NCBI GenBank assembly: GCA_900758165.1
Contig: CAAEQN010000088.1
Coordinates: 1-10,073, forward strand
Reading direction: 5' to 3'
Source of the DNA: Clostridia bacterium
GTDB taxonomy: Bacteria > Bacillota > Clostridia > TANB77 > CAG-508
Length of the DNA stretch: 10,073 nt
Positions 1 to 5,984 of the stretch are shown here, piece by piece. The first letter of the stretch is position 1. Each line of letters begins with the position of its first letter. A program made the position numbers and the translations under genes. The notes under the pieces were generated by a model. It worked only from the letters and a program-made list of their open reading frames with translations, searched no databases and was not told where the DNA came from.

Positions 1-2
1 AT

Positions 3-182
3 CCAGATGGAGTGGATTTAGTAACTGGAGCAATAAACAAAAATTCTCAAGAATATAGGAATTTTAAAAAGATATCTAATAATTTTCCTGAAATTCCATT
101 TCCAGATGGATGGAAAGCAAATGCAAATGGTGTGGATTTAAAAAACTACCAACCATTCTCTCAAAGTCTTGTAACTATTTAA
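3..182 (+). pseudogene. M14 zinc carboxypeptidase, upstream part of the interrupted gene (5' end outside window)
   Basis: An open frame runs from the window edge to TAA at 180-182. It begins PDGVDL and reads on through FPDGWKANANGVDL. The PDGVDL...GWKAN..GVDLN pattern is what is seen around the substrate-binding Asn of M14 zinc carboxypeptidases, in particular the gamma-D-glutamyl-diamino-acid endopeptidases (YqgT/ENP1 type), which cut peptidoglycan stem peptides. The native gene stops at L of GVDL (codon at 138-140). The last 13 residues and the stop are read from the inserted element and look unrelated. The zinc-ligand HxxE would lie upstream, outside the window. The remainder of the gene continues at 9919. 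The fragment is convergent with the integrase gene, and the two stop codons abut at 182/183. Identification is from motif recall, fairly sure. Confidence 0.8.
129..154 (+). other. attL: 14-bp core plus right arm of attP
   Basis: The core GGTGTGGATTTAAA (129-142) is shared exactly with 9919-9932. It is followed on the element side by TACCAACC at 147-154, the inverted complement of the arm GGTTGGTA at 9895-9902. Sequence left of 129 belongs to the host peptidase gene. The 16 bases between the GG at 129-130 and the arm match the spacing on the other side, which supports GG as the crossover dinucleotide. Confidence 0.8.
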
Positions 183-210
183 TTACACGGCTTTGAGAGT
201 TTTTTCTTTT
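158..210 (+). terminator. Rho-independent terminator, plus strand, at left end of element
   Basis: CTCTCAAAG (158-166) and CTTTGAGAG (191-199) form a perfect 9-bp stem with a 24-base loop, followed directly by TTTTTTCTTTTT. It reads in the plus direction, so it would stop transcripts of the interrupted host gene just inside the element. It spans the host-side stop codon (180-182) and the last codons of the integrase gene. The minus-strand side has no T run, so it is probably not the integrase terminator. Confidence 0.72.
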
Positions 211-1814
211 TCATTTATTAATTCATCGATTTTTATAAATTCATCTAGATTTTCATTAATAGAATTTAGTTTTGAAAAGTTAAAATATATGTATACATTT
301 TTATCTTTATCAATTTCAATTTTATTGATTAATCTATATAAATAAATTTTATCTATCTTCTCTAATTTCAAAAATTCTTCTATTAATTTATCTAATTCTT
401 TTTCTTCTTTTGTTTTATTTTTAGTATTAATTTTTTCTTCTGTTCCAATTAGTTTTTGTTCTAATTCTTTCTTTTGCTCATTTAATTTTGTTCTTTCTAA
501 ATTAAATTTTTGTGATACTCTAACATAATCTTCTTCTTGTAAAACTCCTCTTAACTTATCCATATACATCTTGTCTAAATTATTATTTATATCCAATATA
601 GCTCTATCAATTTGCTCTATTTTTTTCTTATATCCTTCTCGAATATCAAGAGTTTTATTTTGATATTTTTCATAAATTGAATAAAAAATTTCTTTATCCG
701 CATATATTTGACATATCTTTTTTACAATATAAATAATATGCTTTTCAAACTTTTCGTAATTCATGTTTAGTGGATAGCACCCACGTTCTTTGGCATCACT
801 ACAAGTTATATATGGATGTGATTTTGCGTTTCTTTTAGAGTTCTTTTTAAGCACTATTTGCAGTTTTCTTTTGCAATGATAACAGTAAAGTAACCCTCTT
901 AATAAATAGTCATATTTAAGTTTTGTATTTGTTCCTCTTTTTTCAATGATACATTGTACTTTTTCAAATGTGTCTTTATCAATAATGGCTTCGTGTGTAT
1001 TATCAACTCTTATTTGACTTTCCTTTTCAACTGTTCTTATTTTCTTAACTTTGTATGATATAACTGACTTTTTATTTTGTATTGTATTTCCGATATACAC
1101 CTCATTTTTCAGCATATTGCATAGTGTTACTTCGTTCCAGTCATACCCAGATTGGTTTTCATCTTGTACAATTCCTGTTTTTCTATAACCAGTTGGAGAT
1201 AAGTATTTATTTGAGTTTAAGAATTTTACTATTTCTACACTTCCATGACCATTTGCATACATATCAAAAATCTTTTCTACAACATCTTTTACTTGCTCAT
1301 CTACAATTAATTTATTTTTAGTTGTAGGATGCCTTTTATAACCATAAGCTGGAATACTGCACATATATTCTCCTTGCTTCTGTTTTTCCTTCAAAACACT
1401 TCTAATCTTCTTTGAAATATCTTTTGCATACATGTCATTCATTATTGCTTTAAAAGGCGTTATATCATTGTTCGTGCTATCTATATATGTATCTATGCCA
1501 TCTGTTATAGCAACATATCTTACATTGTTTTTTGGAAAATAGTCTTCAATATAAAAACCTGTTTTAATATAATCTCTTCCAAGTCTTGATAGATCTTTTG
1601 TTATAACCATATTAATATTTTGATTTTCTATATCTTGCAATAACTCATTAAATGAAGGTCTGTCAAAAGTTGTACCACTTATTCCATCATCAACATACTC
1701 TTTAACTAAACATAGATTGTTCTCCTTTACATATCTTTGCAAGATTTTTCTTTGATTACCGATACTTTCGCTTTCTTGCTTGTCGCCATCTTCTCTAGAT
1801 AGTCTGATATACAT
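183..1814 (-). CDS. Large serine recombinase (site-specific integrase)
   Basis: This catalyses integration and excision of the element by double-strand cleavage with a serine nucleophile. At 543 aa it is the usual size. The N-terminal resolvase domain (about 1-140) begins YIRLSRED with the likely catalytic Ser6 and contains KDLSRLGRDY (Arg77, Arg80). The recombinase domain is at about 155-290. A zinc ribbon has Cys311, Cys314, Cys338 and Cys346, and a Lys/Glu-rich coiled coil lies at about 395-470. The start is odd: ATG at 1814 has no good ribosome binding site. The strong GGAGG at 1856-1860 serves an ATG at 1851, whose frame encodes MLNLNSQNFKV and runs out of frame with the integrase through one extra base in TACGGAATG. 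Removing one base gives KVGMYIRLSRED, the normal family N-terminus. Promoter at 1885-1913. Sure of the family; whether it is active is uncertain. Confidence 0.95.
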   Translation of the reverse strand: MYIRLSREDGDKQESESIGNQRKILQRYVKENNLCLVKEYVDDGISGTTFDRPSFNELLQDIENQNINMVITKDLSRLGRDYIKTGFYIEDYFPKNNVRYVAITDGIDTYIDSTNNDITPFKAIMNDMYAKDISKKIRSVLKEKQKQGEYMCSIPAYGYKRHPTTKNKLIVDEQVKDVVEKIFDMYANGHGSVEIVKFLNSNKYLSPTGYRKTGIVQDENQSGYDWNEVTLCNMLKNEVYIGNTIQNKKSVISYKVKKIRTVEKESQIRVDNTHEAIIDKDTFEKVQCIIEKRGTNTKLKYDYLLRGLLYCYHCKRKLQIVLKKNSKRNAKSHPYITCSDAKERGCYPLNMNYEKFEKHIIYIVKKICQIYADKEIFYSIYEKYQNKTLDIREGYKKKIEQIDRAILDINNNLDKMYMDKLRGVLQEEDYVRVSQKFNLERTKLNEQKKELEQKLIGTEEKINTKNKTKEEKELDKLIEEFLKLEKIDKIYLYRLINKIEIDKDKNVYIYFNFSKLNSINENLDEFIKIDELINEKEKTLKAV

Positions 1815-1851
1815 TCCGTACTTTGAAGTTTTGACTATTTAAATTTAGCAT
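1795..1851 (-). CDS. 18-codon leader frame with the integrase ribosome binding site (frameshifted integrase start)
   Basis: ATG at 1849-1851 sits 4 bases after GGAGG and reads MLNLNSQNFKV, then RNVYQTI and TAG. Its first 11 residues look like the lost N-terminus of the integrase. The frame overlaps the integrase ATG (1812-1814) by about 20 bases, so ribosomes that end here could restart on the integrase ATG. It is either the product of a 1-bp insertion, a translational-coupling leader, or a sequencing error. Confidence 0.55.
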   Translation of the reverse strand: MLNLNSQNFKVRNVYQTI

Positions 1852-1884
1852 TTAACCTCCTATCCGTAATCATCTACTACAATA

Positions 1885-1913
1885 ATTGTAACGTGCTCAA
1901 AATAATTTTGCAA
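1885..1913 (-). promoter_or_regulatory. Sigma-A-type promoter for the integrase gene
   Basis: On the minus strand, TTGCAA (1908-1913) and TACAAT (1885-1890) are separated by 17 bases. Transcription would start near 1878, about 27 bases before the ATG at 1851, with GGAGG in between. It lies downstream of the 48-aa gene, so the integrase can be expressed alone. Confidence 0.65.
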
Positions 1914-1926
1914 TATTTTAAAATAA

Positions 1927-2073
1927 TTACTTTGCTTTAATTTTTAAACTTTTAATATAATCTTTAAATATTAATCCTATTGTTTCCTTCACATCCTGTT
2001 TTTCTTCTGTAAAAATACAATATGTATTAAACTCTAATTTATTATCTTTCGTGTTATTTTTATCTTCATTCAT
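1927..2073 (-). CDS. Small hypothetical protein, 48 aa, upstream of the integrase
   Basis: The frame starts at ATG 2071-2073 with AAAGGA 11-12 bases upstream and ends at TAA 1927-1929. The protein begins MNEDKNNTKDNKLEFNTYCI and ends in a lysine-rich helix (IFKDYIKSLKIKAK). It is charged, has no signal peptide or membrane segment, and no family is recognised. It is the first gene leftward of the palindromic promoter at 2130-2156 and precedes the integrase, the position in which small excision-control or regulatory proteins are often found. That role is only inferred from position. The start has a good ribosome binding site and the coding frame is ordinary in composition, so it is probably a real gene. 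Confidence 0.6.
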   Translation of the reverse strand: MNEDKNNTKDNKLEFNTYCIFTEEKQDVKETIGLIFKDYIKSLKIKAK

Positions 2074-2124
2074 ACTTATTCAAATCCTTTCTACTTAATA
2101 CAGAATATTAAAGAAAATGGCTTG

Positions 2125-2156
2125 TTATGACACTTGTTTTCAAGTGTATTTGTCAA
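2125..2156 (-). promoter_or_regulatory. Candidate promoter with palindromic operator, upstream of the 48-aa gene
   Basis: On the minus strand, a perfect -35 TTGACA (2151-2156) is followed by the palindrome ACACTTG-AAAA-CAAGTGT (2130-2147) and then TCATAA (2125-2130) as a possible -10, 20 bases away. A long spacer filled by an inverted repeat is the layout of MerR-type activated promoters. The palindrome could equally be a simple repressor operator. No MerR-like gene is in the window. Confidence 0.4.
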
Positions 2157-2172
2157 TGTGCAATTTGGTTAC

Positions 2173-2464
2173 CTATACACATAGGCGAGAAATATATAAA
2201 TTGTCCCGATATTTTTAAGATTTTTTATGCTCCTAACATAAATAGCGATTGAGAATTAAAAACGTTATGGGTAAATTTAAATTTTTCTTTCTAACATAAA
2301 CAGCAATTGAAATCTAAAAATCTTACGGGCAATTTTAATTTTTTTCTTCTAATATTAACAGCGACTAAAAATCAAAAAGGTTATGGGCAATTTAAAATTT
2401 CTCCTCTTAACCTTAACAGCGATTGAAAATTAAAATTATGACGGGTAAAATGGAAATTTCTTGA
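2173..2464. repeat. Tandem 58-bp imperfect repeats (4 clear copies plus 1 degenerate)
   Basis: Units start at 2233, 2291, 2349 and 2407, exactly 58 bp apart, each beginning near CTAACATAAACAGCGATTG and containing TTAYGGGYAA about 32 bases later. A weaker, degenerate copy starts at about 2173. By eye, neighbouring units agree at roughly three quarters of positions, and many differences are C/T or A/G. The period is not a multiple of three and the frames contain stops, so the array is not coding. It lies between the terminator at 2477-2520 and the promoter at 2125-2156, in the longest non-coding gap of the element (2074-2551). Confidence 0.85.
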
Positions 2465-2470
2465 CAAATA

Positions 2471-2520
2471 CAAAAAAAGAAGTAAGAACTTTAGTATCTC
2501 AACTAATTTTCTCACTTCTT
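2471..2520 (-). terminator. Rho-independent terminator of the membrane protein/AAA+/sigma-like operon
   Basis: AAGAAGTAAGAA (2477-2488) pairs with TTCTCACTTCTT (2509-2520) with one G-U. The stem is extended inside by TTAGT/ACTAA around a 6-base loop. On the minus strand it is followed by seven T residues (rc of 2472-2478), 30 bases after the stop of the sigma-like gene. Confidence 0.8.
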
Positions 2521-2551
2521 CACTTAATAATATTGTTAACAAATTATCTTA

Positions 2552-2932
2552 TTACTTATGATATTCTTCATAAATTTTTTCTAATATTGAAAAATCTTCA
2601 TCATGAATACGAAACATTGCAATTCTTATAGAAATAACTGAACTTCTTACAGCATTTGGTGTACAATGTTTTTCTCTTGCAATTGCAGATAATGTTTCTT
2701 TTTTAAATTCAGTTGGTTGTAATCCATAGTATCTAATAAATCTTTCTTTTTGTAAATCAGTTTTTTTGGGTAATTTAAGAACTACATTATAGATTTGTTC
2801 TTTATATCTATCAGAAATATTGTATTTTTTCATATAATCTAAAAGCCAACCTACTAAATCTCTTCTATCTGTAAATTTACTTATGTTATACCACCTCCGA
2901 TCTAAATAATTTAATAATCGATTATCAATCAT
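2552..2932 (-). CDS. Sigma-70 region-4-like DNA-binding protein, 126 aa
   Basis: Residues 54-110 read LPKKTDLQKERFIRYYGLQ, then TLSAIAREKHCTPNAVRSSVISIR. This follows the layout of sigma-70 region 4 (an LP..ER...YYGL helix, then a helix-turn-helix at about 79-105), though with substitutions; TPNAVRSSVISI stands where T.RVRQIE..AL is usual. The N-terminal 50 residues (RRWYNISKF, DLVGWLLDYMKKYNI) resemble no sigma region 2, so it is probably a small HTH regulator and not a complete sigma factor. It lies 18 bases after the AAA+ gene and is last in the operon. The chosen ATG (2930-2932) has no clear ribosome binding site, so translation may be coupled. It may control this operon or the promoter with unusual spacing at 2125-2156 (inference). 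Confidence 0.65.
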   Translation of the reverse strand: MIDNRLLNYLDRRWYNISKFTDRRDLVGWLLDYMKKYNISDRYKEQIYNVVLKLPKKTDLQKERFIRYYGLQPTEFKKETLSAIAREKHCTPNAVRSSVISIRIAMFRIHDEDFSILEKIYEEYHK

Positions 2933-2950
2933 GGTATAACGTATATTTAG

Positions 2951-4138
2951 CTATTTGTCAGCGCCCTTTTTTCTTTTTCTATAAGTATTATCTTTTGCAT
3001 TATCTATTGTATTTGTTAAAGCACTTATAATTATTCGGTTTATTACTCTAAAATCAGATATTTTATTAATTGCCTCATAATCTAAATTATTCTTTATTTC
3101 TTTGGCAGTAATTTTTGGTTGTAAATTTTCTTCTCTATATACACTTAACAATTTGTTTATCCTTTTTTCTATAAATGCAAGTTTTTCCCCATTATTTGGA
3201 TTTTCAAAAAAAGACTTTAATGTAAATCTTGATACTAATGGTGGTGGTAAAATTTCTTTATAATTATCTTTAGATAGATTGGTTGTAAAAATAATTATAT
3301 ATCCATTTAAATCATATTCATTACCAGTTAAATCTGTAAATTTACCATCCTCTAATAATTCATAGAAAAAATTAAATATATCTGTATCTGCTTTTTCAAA
3401 TTCATCAATTAATATTACTTTTGAATCACTATTTCGTATTTTATTTGATAGTTCTCCACCTCTTTCACTACCAATAAATCCAATTGGAGAACCTATTAAA
3501 CTATTAAGTGCTCCTTGAGTTTTATAATTTCCTAAATTTATTTTTATCATTTTTGATTCTTTATACATTGTTTTGTGTAGTATTCTTGCTAATTCAGTTT
3601 TTCCAACTCCTGGATTTCCACATATAAGTAATGAAAATATTTTCATTTCTCCCAATTTATATAATATCGGAAAATCTTTTAACTTATTCAGAAAATCCTT
3701 TTTAAATGCATTATGTCCTATTAAATCATTAGTTAATGATTTCTCTATTTTTTTCAATCCATCATTATCTATGTTAATAAATTCATAATTAACTAAATCT
3801 CTCTCTTCATAAATTGTTTGTATAGGTTTAAATTCATCAAAAGACGTTGCAAAATCCTGACTAAATCTATTTTTGCTATTTTCGTTTAATATAACATGTA
3901 CATTTTCTTTTAAATAAATTTTATGCATAATATTTTCAATAAGCATATTATTACTTTCTGTATTTGCTTTATATAAATTACTTATATCTACATAATAATT
4001 ATTTGATTCTTCAATTTGTATTGGATTATTTGTATCTGCATACGTAATTGCTGTTATAACTTCATCATTAGCAGCTTTTTTAGCTTTAAATTCATTAAAT
4101 CTTTCAAATGTAAATGTATAAACAATTTTACTTTTCAT
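2951..4138 (-). CDS. AAA+ ATPase, ClpB-D2-like single-ring domain with unknown N-terminal domain
   Basis: Residue numbers count from an upstream TTG at 4162. Walker A GNPGVGKT is at 182-189 and Walker B VILIDEFEKA at 249-258. IIIFTTN (sensor 1) is at 289-295, the arginine finger in PPLVSRF at Arg312, and DFRVINR near 367 resembles sensor 2. GSPIGFIGSERGGEL (224-238) matches the pore-loop block of ClpB/ClpX-type unfoldases, with Phe229 as the aromatic pore residue. The first 125 residues match nothing I recognise. There is no second AAA ring, ClpP-binding loop or protease domain. The likely role is ATP-driven remodelling or unfolding of a partner, perhaps the two-TM protein encoded just upstream. 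Start choice: ATG 4136-4138 has GGAG 12 bases upstream; ATG 4154-4156 and TTG 4160-4162 are alternatives overlapping the upstream gene. Family certain, function unknown. Confidence 0.88.
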   Translation of the reverse strand: MKSKIVYTFTFERFNEFKAKKAANDEVITAITYADTNNPIQIEESNNYYVDISNLYKANTESNNMLIENIMHKIYLKENVHVILNENSKNRFSQDFATSFDEFKPIQTIYEERDLVNYEFINIDNDGLKKIEKSLTNDLIGHNAFKKDFLNKLKDFPILYKLGEMKIFSLLICGNPGVGKTELARILHKTMYKESKMIKINLGNYKTQGALNSLIGSPIGFIGSERGGELSNKIRNSDSKVILIDEFEKADTDIFNFFYELLEDGKFTDLTGNEYDLNGYIIIFTTNLSKDNYKEILPPPLVSRFTLKSFFENPNNGEKLAFIEKRINKLLSVYREENLQPKITAKEIKNNLDYEAINKISDFRVINRIIISALTNTIDNAKDNTYRKRKKGADK

Positions 4139-4145
4139 TATTTTT

Positions 4146-5159
4146 TTAATCTCCATTCTCAAATGATAAATCTTGTATTATTGCTATTAAATCAATATAT
4201 GGTGCTTTTCCTAATTTGATTGATTCTTGCCTATTTTCTTTTGTTTCTCTTGAAGATTTCATTTCATCTATTTCTATATTTTGTTTATTACCTAATTCTT
4301 GCAATTTCGAATATGTAGTTTTATTTTCAGGATCATAATATTCTGTTCTATATATTCCTATAATATTAACTAACCCTATCTCTAAATCATATATAGAATA
4401 TTCGTTTTCAAATTCTTTTTCAGCTTTCATTGGAATATCAATATAAAATTTTTCTTTTCCTTTTGTACACATTAAATAATATTTGTAATCTTTTAATATC
4501 ATATTAGTTAATGAATTTACATTTATTTTAAAAGCTTGTCCATCTGAATATGTATCGACTGTATTACCGTTAAATGCACCACTTATAATAGAGTTTGCTT
4601 GTAATATTTCTTCATTATTCCAAATTTTTAATTTTACATTATCTATTTTTACTAAATCTCCATTCTGCAAATCTTTCAGATTTTCTACTTTTTTACATTT
4701 CTTTAGGATTTCTCTTAAATATGTAGAATTTGTATTTTTTATTTCTTGAATTTCTTTATATTCGTGATTTGTTAATTCAGAATACTCTCCACCTAAATCT
4801 CCTTTTATTGGTAATTTCTTTGTATTAAATGAACTCTCAATTCCGTAACTTTGCTTATAACCTTTCTGCTTTTTTATTGATTCTTCAGCATTTATTTTTA
4901 TTTTATTATTAATTAACATTGCAATTTCAAACACTTTCGGGTAATTAATATAATAAGTATTAAATAATTCTTTAGAATCATCTGTGGGTTTTATTTCTAC
5001 TTCTTTTAAATCAAGATACAAAATTATTAGTGCAAATATAATGATACCTACCCATTTAATTGCAACTAAATCATTTAAAACTTTATCTAAAAACATGTAC
5101 ATTATAATTACAACTAATATTTGAATTATTATTTTTATTATCAATTTTATTTTTTCCAT
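4146..5159 (-). CDS. Two-TM membrane protein of unknown function, partner of the AAA+ ATPase
   Basis: This is a 337-aa protein. Two hydrophobic helices lie at about 5-23 and 34-49, with no signal cleavage site. Residues 50-337 are hydrophilic and lysine/glutamate-rich, presumably cytoplasmic. The soluble part contains blocks such as YGIESSFNTKKLPIKGDLGGEYSEL in two stretches (about 105-130), then LKDLQNGDLVKIDNVKLKI and NSLTNMILKDY. The arrangement (INNKI, a linker with repeated Ser/Gly, then a 'GDLVKI' beta segment) vaguely recalls DUF6414-like proteins found in defence loci, but I cannot confirm that. The ribosome binding site AGGAG sits 6-7 bases before ATG 5157-5159. It is translationally close to the AAA+ gene (7-base gap or overlap), so the two form a unit. 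It may anchor or present substrate to the ATPase at the membrane (inference). Confidence 0.7.
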   Translation of the reverse strand: MEKIKLIIKIIIQILVVIIMYMFLDKVLNDLVAIKWVGIIIFALIILYLDLKEVEIKPTDDSKELFNTYYINYPKVFEIAMLINNKIKINAEESIKKQKGYKQSYGIESSFNTKKLPIKGDLGGEYSELTNHEYKEIQEIKNTNSTYLREILKKCKKVENLKDLQNGDLVKIDNVKLKIWNNEEILQANSIISGAFNGNTVDTYSDGQAFKINVNSLTNMILKDYKYYLMCTKGKEKFYIDIPMKAEKEFENEYSIYDLEIGLVNIIGIYRTEYYDPENKTTYSKLQELGNKQNIEIDEMKSSRETKENRQESIKLGKAPYIDLIAIIQDLSFENGD

Positions 5160-5171
5160 CTTATTTCTCCT

Positions 5172-5222
5172 AAAACAAAAAGTGAAATATAATAATAGGT
5201 TATTCTACTCTTATATTTCACT
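5172..5222 (-). terminator. Rho-independent terminator after the endonuclease gene
   Basis: AGTGAAATATAA (5181-5192) and TTATATTTCACT (5211-5222) form a perfect 12-bp stem with an 18-base loop. On the minus strand it is followed by TTTTGTTTT. It ends only a few bases before the ribosome binding site of the membrane-protein gene, for which I see no clear separate promoter, so partial read-through from the restriction operon is likely. Confidence 0.7.
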
Positions 5223-5234
5223 TATCTCTCGTAT

Positions 5235-5984
5235 TTATAAATTATTAAATCCAGCATATTCTTTGAATGCCAATAAATATAATGCCTTTAATAAGTCAGG
5301 ATTTTTCTCTCTTAGTTCATCTGCCACTGTATCTGAACCGACTTGTAACTCTCTATTTTCTTCTATAATTTCATCTATTAACTTTGGTAATTCCATACAA
5401 ATTTTATAAAAAGCTTCTTTATCTCCAGTAACTATTTCATAGAACTTGTCCATTGAAACACGTCTAACTCTTTCGTTTTCCATTCTTTCTCCATCTAGCG
5501 AAACTTTCCAAACTATATTTTGACTATTTTTTGCTATAACTTCTACAAGATAACATTCAGCTTTATTGTCACTTGCAATTTTATTTAGCATTCTCATATA
5601 TGTTTTTTGTGATGAAGAAGAATTCATTGTATTATGCTTATTTTTCATTTCTACATATATTTTAGTTCCATCTTCTTTTGTATAAATAACATCAAATCCT
5701 TCTCTAGGAACTTCACAATTATTTATATACTTAAACATGTTTTGATGAAAATATCCAATAGCATTAGAATTTGTTTTATCTCTTTGCCTTACTAATTCAT
5801 CTTTTATTACTTCTTCAAAGTCTTTTCTATAAACTTTACTATCAAATACCATTTTTATAGGATCTACTATATTTGAATTAAATTTACTTAAATCAATCCC
5901 ATCTAAAGTTTTTTCATAAGTAGAAATTGTATTTTTTATATGCTGTTTTAAATTTTCTCTTGTTATAAAATTAAGATTCCACAT
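5235..5984 (-). CDS. Type II restriction endonuclease, Eco47II-like
   Basis: At 249 aa, residues 80-135 carry HQNMFKYINNCEVPREGFDV and YVEMKNKHNTMNSSSSQKTY, followed by CYLVEVIAKNSQNIVW. This is the pattern I associate with the Eco47II family, whose members cut GGNCC. Asp98 with Glu112-x-Lys114 gives a PD-(D/E)xK-type active site. The gene overlaps the methyltransferase by 14 bases (ATG inside the last codons), with AGGAG about 10 bases upstream. It is expressed from the same transcript after the methyltransferase, so modification precedes restriction. Family assignment is from recall of conserved blocks; the exact recognition sequence is inferred. The length looks complete and no motif is broken. 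Confidence 0.85.
   Translation of the reverse strand: MWNLNFITRENLKQHIKNTISTYEKTLDGIDLSKFNSNIVDPIKMVFDSKVYRKDFEEVIKDELVRQRDKTNSNAIGYFHQNMFKYINNCEVPREGFDVIYTKEDGTKIYVEMKNKHNTMNSSSSQKTYMRMLNKIASDNKAECYLVEVIAKNSQNIVWKVSLDGERMENERVRRVSMDKFYEIVTGDKEAFYKICMELPKLIDEIIEENRELQVGSDTVADELREKNPDLLKALYLLAFKEYAGFNNL

Noticed and set aside
1082..1321. 79-codon plus-strand frame
   Set aside because: It lies antisense inside the integrase gene, has no ribosome binding site, and its composition mirrors the real gene.
2173..2464. CRISPR array (AT-rich repeats containing GATTGAAAA, a motif seen near CRISPR repeat ends)
   Set aside because: The whole 58-bp unit is conserved, with no invariant repeat alternating with unrelated spacers, and there are no cas genes.
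2074..2551. Type III toxin-antitoxin (repeat RNA plus toxin)
   Set aside because: No ToxN/AbiQ-like gene follows the repeats; the nearby genes are the 48-aa protein and the sigma-like protein. Kept only as an RNA possibility in the repeat finding.
2885..2905. Strong GGAGGTGG inside the sigma-like gene as evidence of an internal start
   Set aside because: No ATG, GTG or TTG follows in frame at usable distance; the frame continues with ATA, so it is a chance match within codons for Arg-Arg-Trp.
3573..4219. Plus-strand frames of 71 and 67 codons opposite the AAA+ gene
   Set aside because: They are shadows of the AAA+ and membrane-protein genes, with no initiation signals and no family features.
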